From Davidsoniella eucalypti (Eukaryota; Ascomycota; Sordariomycetes; Microascales; Ceratocystidaceae): a stretch of DNA of 64,000 nucleotides. Below the pieces are notes generated by a model that was not told where the DNA came from, did no database searches, and worked only from the letters and a program-made list of their open reading frames with translations. Positions within the stretch are counted from its first letter, which is position 1; every line of letters begins with the position of its first letter. The stretch covers positions 1-64,000 of the forward strand of contig RMBW01000010.1 of assembly GCA_004009845.1 (NCBI GenBank). Reading direction: 5' to 3'. The position numbers were made by a program, and so were the translations under genes. Shown here piece after piece: positions 60,297 through 64,000 of this stretch.

Positions 60297-60835
60297 GCAA
60301 ACTCTTAAAACTGATCCTAAGCTCGACTCGAGTTGTTTTATATCTTATGTCTTTGATGTTGTGTTTTTTTCCTTTTTTTTTGTATCCTTGCTCTTTTCAT
60401 ACCCTTCTTCCACATCCCAAATATTCTCATACAAGGTTCCGGGAAATTGTAGGACCAAAAAACAAAGCCTTCTACCAACTTTACTCGGCTTTATTGAATT
60501 AGTATAACATAAATATCAAGTTTATTGAGTCAAATGAAACCTCGTGATGGTCCTCATATCATGTGTATGTTTTGATCTGGGCGTAAACCGGATTGTTGTT
60601 GAGACAGAATGATTAAATTAAGATTATATAAGGTGTATGTATGTAGTAGCTGTAGCTTGATATAACATGTGTTCATGGTAATAAAGGCCGTGATAAGGAA
60701 AAGAGTCAAGAAAAGAGGCAGAAGGAAGACAAACTCGCTCAAAGCAAAAACTAAAACATAAAGCAGGAACAGAATCGTGACTAATAAGATAGTTTTTTTA
60801 TACTGGTCTTGGTTTTGATCAACAAAAGGCCTCAC
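60297..60835. other. Spacer between convergent kinase and ISC1 genes
   Basis: About 540 bp of A+T-rich 3' flanking sequence. No further feature seen. Confidence 0.5.
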
Positions 60836-62652
60836 TTACACAATCTTCTCTCTTTCCACTGCGGAAATGGCCATGGCGCCTCCAGCATGGACAGCCATAT
60901 CGCCACCAGCCTTTGCATTCATAATTTCCCACTCAAACTCCATCAAGGCGCGTTTTTCAGAACCGCCAAACAACAGGCAGATGAGGCCGTTGATAACGCC
61001 ACAAACAAGGAAGAGCGATGACACAAGGACGATCACAAAGGAGATCCATGGCGATGGACTCCACCAGATGGTAACGAGGCATCCGACCAGGACTATAAGT
61101 GATGCATAGAAGATGAAAGCCTGCCAGTAACGCTGGTTTTCCTGGCGTCGCGTGTAGTAGTGGATGAGGTCGAGAATATCGTCGTATGTGCCACTAGTTA
61201 GCAGCGACAGCTCGGCATCTGGCACAGCAGAGTTGTACAACTGGCGGTCGAAGAACTCAGTTTGTGGATTGATCTTTGACGAGGAAGGAGCACCAGAAAA
61301 GTCAGAATCACCTGTGCTAGCTGAGGCTGGCTTAGCTACAGCAGGAACGGCGGTCGCAGGTGTGTGCAAGACGAGCGTGGCCTCCATCGAGAAATGGTCG
61401 CTGAGTGAGCAGCCTAGTTTTTCATGCGGCTCGAGCATGCCGACACGTGAGTCCTTGACGACCCAGCCAGGCGTGCCCGGAGCCGAGTCGGGCGTTAGAC
61501 CAGTGGAAGCGAAGATGTAGTCGAGACGCTTTCCACGACGGTCCAGCGTGTCTGGGGCAATTTCGACGCGCTGGCCCTTGGTTAGGAGCTTCTGTTGGGC
61601 CGGCGACCACCGCCAGGAGTTGTAAACGCTGTCTGAAGTCACGCCGTTCTCGGAGACGTTGAACATGGCAGTCGGCAACGGGCGGCAACGGGCTCGTTCG
61701 GACGGGTTGTCGTAGGGGCCAATGGCGCTATCTGGGTGTAGAACACGCCAAACATCACGGACTGGGGCATTGGCAGTCACAAGGCGGTGCGGGAATGAAA
61801 GCGGGATCATGTTGAAGTCGCCCATGGCTAGGACAAGATGGCCGCGGTCACAGGCAGTGCGTAACAGCTTCGAAATTTCCCATGACTGGGCTAAACGGTG
61901 GCAGATATACGAGTCTTTAGGGCCGGATTCGTAAGGCGCATGAGTCTAGCGAGACGTATGTGTTAAAGAGGCTCAGACAGGGTGGAAATATATATGATGA
62001 TGCAACTACTTACATGCGTGTTGAAGACTTCGACAACATCCCGGCGGCCAGGGCCGTAGCGAATCATGGCCCAAGCAATGCCTTTTCCAACATACCAATC
62101 GCCGCGCCAGAAGGCTGTCGGCCGTCCGTTCAGAGGATACGCGTGCATAGAGCTCTCCTCGATAGGCCAACGCGACAGGATAGCCAGGCCACCGCCAAAA
62201 GAGCCACTGAAGTAGAACTTGCCGTATGGCAGCACGAAGCGAGTCTCGCGGCGAATGGCCTCGTAGTCATCCTGACACCAGCATTCCTGGAGACACACGA
62301 CATCTGGTGATGGACTGGCTGCAGCCAGACGCTGACCAATCGTAGCTAGCCGCTCGTTGCGTAGCTTGGACAGCGCCTTGAGGCCCCAGCAGTTGAGCGT
62401 CACCAGGTTGATCTCCTTGGGCAGCAATGGCGGGTTCATGATATCGATGTGGGTGTTGAGGTTGGGTTTAATAGTGGCCTTGTCTTCGGAGCAATTGGTG
62501 CGGCGGACGGCTTCGTAGATAGTCGGCGTATCGTCAGCACCAAGCAGGCTATTGTTCGGGTCCGCGGAGTCGTCGTCGATAGGAGAAGCTGCAGAATTAG
62601 AGGACGTAGACGAAAGCGAGGCTTGGCCCTTGGGATGCCGGTTCCTCAACAT
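60836..62652 (-). CDS. isc1: Inositol phosphosphingolipid phospholipase C (neutral sphingomyelinase)
   Basis: Exons 62014-62652 and 60836-61945 encode 582 residues. Isc1-type enzymes cleave the head group of inositol phosphosphingolipids to release ceramide, at ER and mitochondrial membranes. The endonuclease/exonuclease/phosphatase fold is clear: NLVTLNCWGLK (82-92), VCLQECW with the Mg-binding Glu (119-125), GGGLAILSRWPI, the splice-junction FNTHTHAPYE, MGDFNMIP (254-261) and the catalytic SDHFSME (395-401). Two C-terminal membrane segments (about 488-530: FIFYASLIVLVGCLVTIWW and WISFVIVLVSSLFLVC) match the family anchor, near the region that binds phosphatidylserine in yeast Isc1. The residues before NLVTLN form a disordered Ser/Asp-rich N-terminus. 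The single intron has a GTAAGT donor and GCTAG acceptor, phase 0. Confidence 0.93.
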
Positions 62653-63309
62653 GGAGGCAGAAAAGAAGAAGAGGAAGACGAAGCAAGTTAAACAGAGAGT
62701 CTATATACAGAAAGAAATATTAAGAAATATCTAAACAAGAGTAAACAGAAAGACCGAAAACATCCCAGGAGTAATTGCCGATGTGAAGACTAAGACCTAA
62801 AAGTTGGGCAGATCAAAAGATCAGGAAGATAAGTACAAGGTAAGCTGAAATAATTTGTGCCCAGGGCGCAATCTCTAATGCCTGCCAAAGCTCATTAAAG
62901 TTTCCTGTGCATAATCCACCAACGAGTACTTTATTCATCAATGGATGTAAACCCTATGTAACCCTAGTGTTCGCTGAATTTCAGCTGTTAGTTTTCCCAT
63001 CAGGGGAAAACCGAGGCAAAAGCCACAACAACCCTTTCTCAAAACAGAAAAAACAAGGGTTAGTCAGTATTAGTTCAGATCTCAGCACATTCCGATAACT
63101 CGGTTGCTTGCAAACGGTATATTTCAATTTTTTTGTTTCTTTAGCTGCGCCTTTCTTTTCTCTGCCCTTATTTTATTTTATTTTTTATAGAAAAAGATAG
63201 AAGAACGGAAACGCAGAAAGCTTGGTATCGCGTCTTTGTTGTTAGCTTCACATCTAGTCAGCCTCTCTATACTAGACTACACTAGATATATCATACAGAA
63301 CTTCAGAAG
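62653..63309. promoter_or_regulatory. Divergent promoter region of isc1 and the thioesterase
   Basis: 657 bp between divergent start codons, A+T-rich. T/C tracts lie just upstream of the thioesterase (about 63120-63190). No specific regulatory site is identified. Confidence 0.45.
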
Positions 63310-63924
63310 ATGGCCAGTCCCGAAGAAAAGACAAACAAAAAACTGTCTCGTGGAGAGCGTTGCTTCTGGGCAGAAACAGCCGAAGAGCGATTTGCGGCCT
63401 GGCTGGAAGAACCAACAGAAAACGACAGCTTTGCACAGAGCGTAAGACCTTGCCCCATTTGCTTGCCTATCTATTCCTCCAATCTCGCCTCATATCTACA
63501 ATCACCTACTAAAGACTTGGATATATAGAATTACGCAACGCCGCTCCTGCGACATGTCCGTCTTGTTTCATTCACGGCCACGCCTCTTCCCATCGTGACC
63601 TTTACCTTTCAGGTACAACCATCGGACTGTAATCCACGCAGTTTACACGGTGGCTGTACGGCTACTCTATTCGATACCTTGACGACCATGAGCATCATCC
63701 CCGTGTCTAAGCCGGGCTTCTGGCAGCTCCTGGGGCTCACGCGGTCCCTCAATGTCACGTATTTTCGCACGGCGTTTCCAGGTGAGACGCTCGTCGTGGA
63801 ATGCGAGGTGGTGAGTATTGGGAAACGCTTGTGCCATATCAAGGCCTCTATGAAGAATGAGAAGGGCGAACTGGTGGCTTCTGTGACCCACGAGAAAGTC
63901 AACGCTGATAGTGCGAAGCTATAG
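63310..63924 (+). CDS. Hotdog-fold (4HBT/PaaI-like) acyl-CoA thioesterase
   Basis: Exons 63310-63441 and 63529-63924 give 175 residues. It resembles eukaryotic ACOT13/PaaI-type thioesterases. A charged N-terminus (about 1-45) precedes the hotdog domain. Key segments are VTFTFQVQPSDCNPRSLHGGCTATLFDTLTT, with the HGG motif and following helix carrying the catalytic Asp, then LNVTYFRTAFPGETLVVECEVVSIGKRLCHIKASMKNEKGELVASVTHEK, the outer strands. It would hydrolyse medium- or long-chain acyl-CoA; the substrate and compartment are not shown by the sequence. The intron has a GTAAGA donor and ATATATAG acceptor, phase 0. It is divergent from isc1. Confidence 0.9.
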
Positions 63925-64000
63925 TACCGTTGGGACATCATTTTGTACCGGAGAGAGAGACAAGATATACACACATATATATTGATACGCAGTTGATCAA

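Overview
The window is a nuclear chromosome segment of a filamentous ascomycete (Pezizomycotina). The support is a HET-C heterokaryon-incompatibility gene, a DUF7053 gene, a toxD-type enoyl reductase, genes split by GTRNGT...YAG introns, divergent and convergent gene pairs without operons, and long A+T-rich spacers. The order cannot be fixed by eye; Hypocreales or a relative is only a guess. I see no tRNA, rRNA, CRISPR array or intact transposon.

Layout. 1-4.2 kb has no convincing gene. At 4.2-5.0 kb is an EMC10-like ER membrane complex subunit (+). At 6.3-9.8 kb is cytosolic acetyl-CoA synthetase (-) with two unusually long introns. 9.8-17.4 kb is a 7.6-kb gene-poor tract. At 17.4-23.6 kb two clamp-loader subunits, RFC5 (-) and RFC1 (+), flank mitochondrial ribosomal protein uL16m (-); MluI-box-like sites lie upstream of both RFC genes. 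At 24.3-25.2 kb is mitochondrial GrpE/Mge1 (-), at 26.1-28.8 kb HET-C (-). At 30.3-32.4 kb an MDR-type reductase (+) converges on a DUF7053 protein (-). 32.4-39.9 kb is a second 7.5-kb gene-poor tract holding at most one small spliced candidate.

The most unusual locus is 39.9-55.5 kb (+). It is best read as one gene for a very large, low-complexity protein of about 3,570 residues. Its main exon carries about 20 divergent copies of a roughly 30-36-residue helical unit that I do not recognise. The protein also has scattered tryptophan-glycine/lysine motifs and a very Arg/Glu-rich C-terminal exon. Its first intron would be about 3.1 kb and holds a telomere-like array of 8-bp units; another of its introns uses a GC-AG boundary.

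The right end carries an NDR-type AGC kinase (57.5-60.3 kb, +) converging on the sphingolipid phospholipase C ISC1 (60.8-62.7 kb, -), and then a hotdog-fold thioesterase (63.3-63.9 kb, +) divergent from ISC1.

Most genes are unrelated housekeeping functions. The functional links I can see are RFC1 with RFC5 (one DNA-clamp loader), uL16m and Mge1 (mitochondrial biogenesis), and acetyl-CoA synthetase with the thioesterase (acyl-CoA metabolism, weak). Exon boundaries were set by hand from splice motifs and reading-frame phase, and every multi-exon CDS sums to a whole number of codons.
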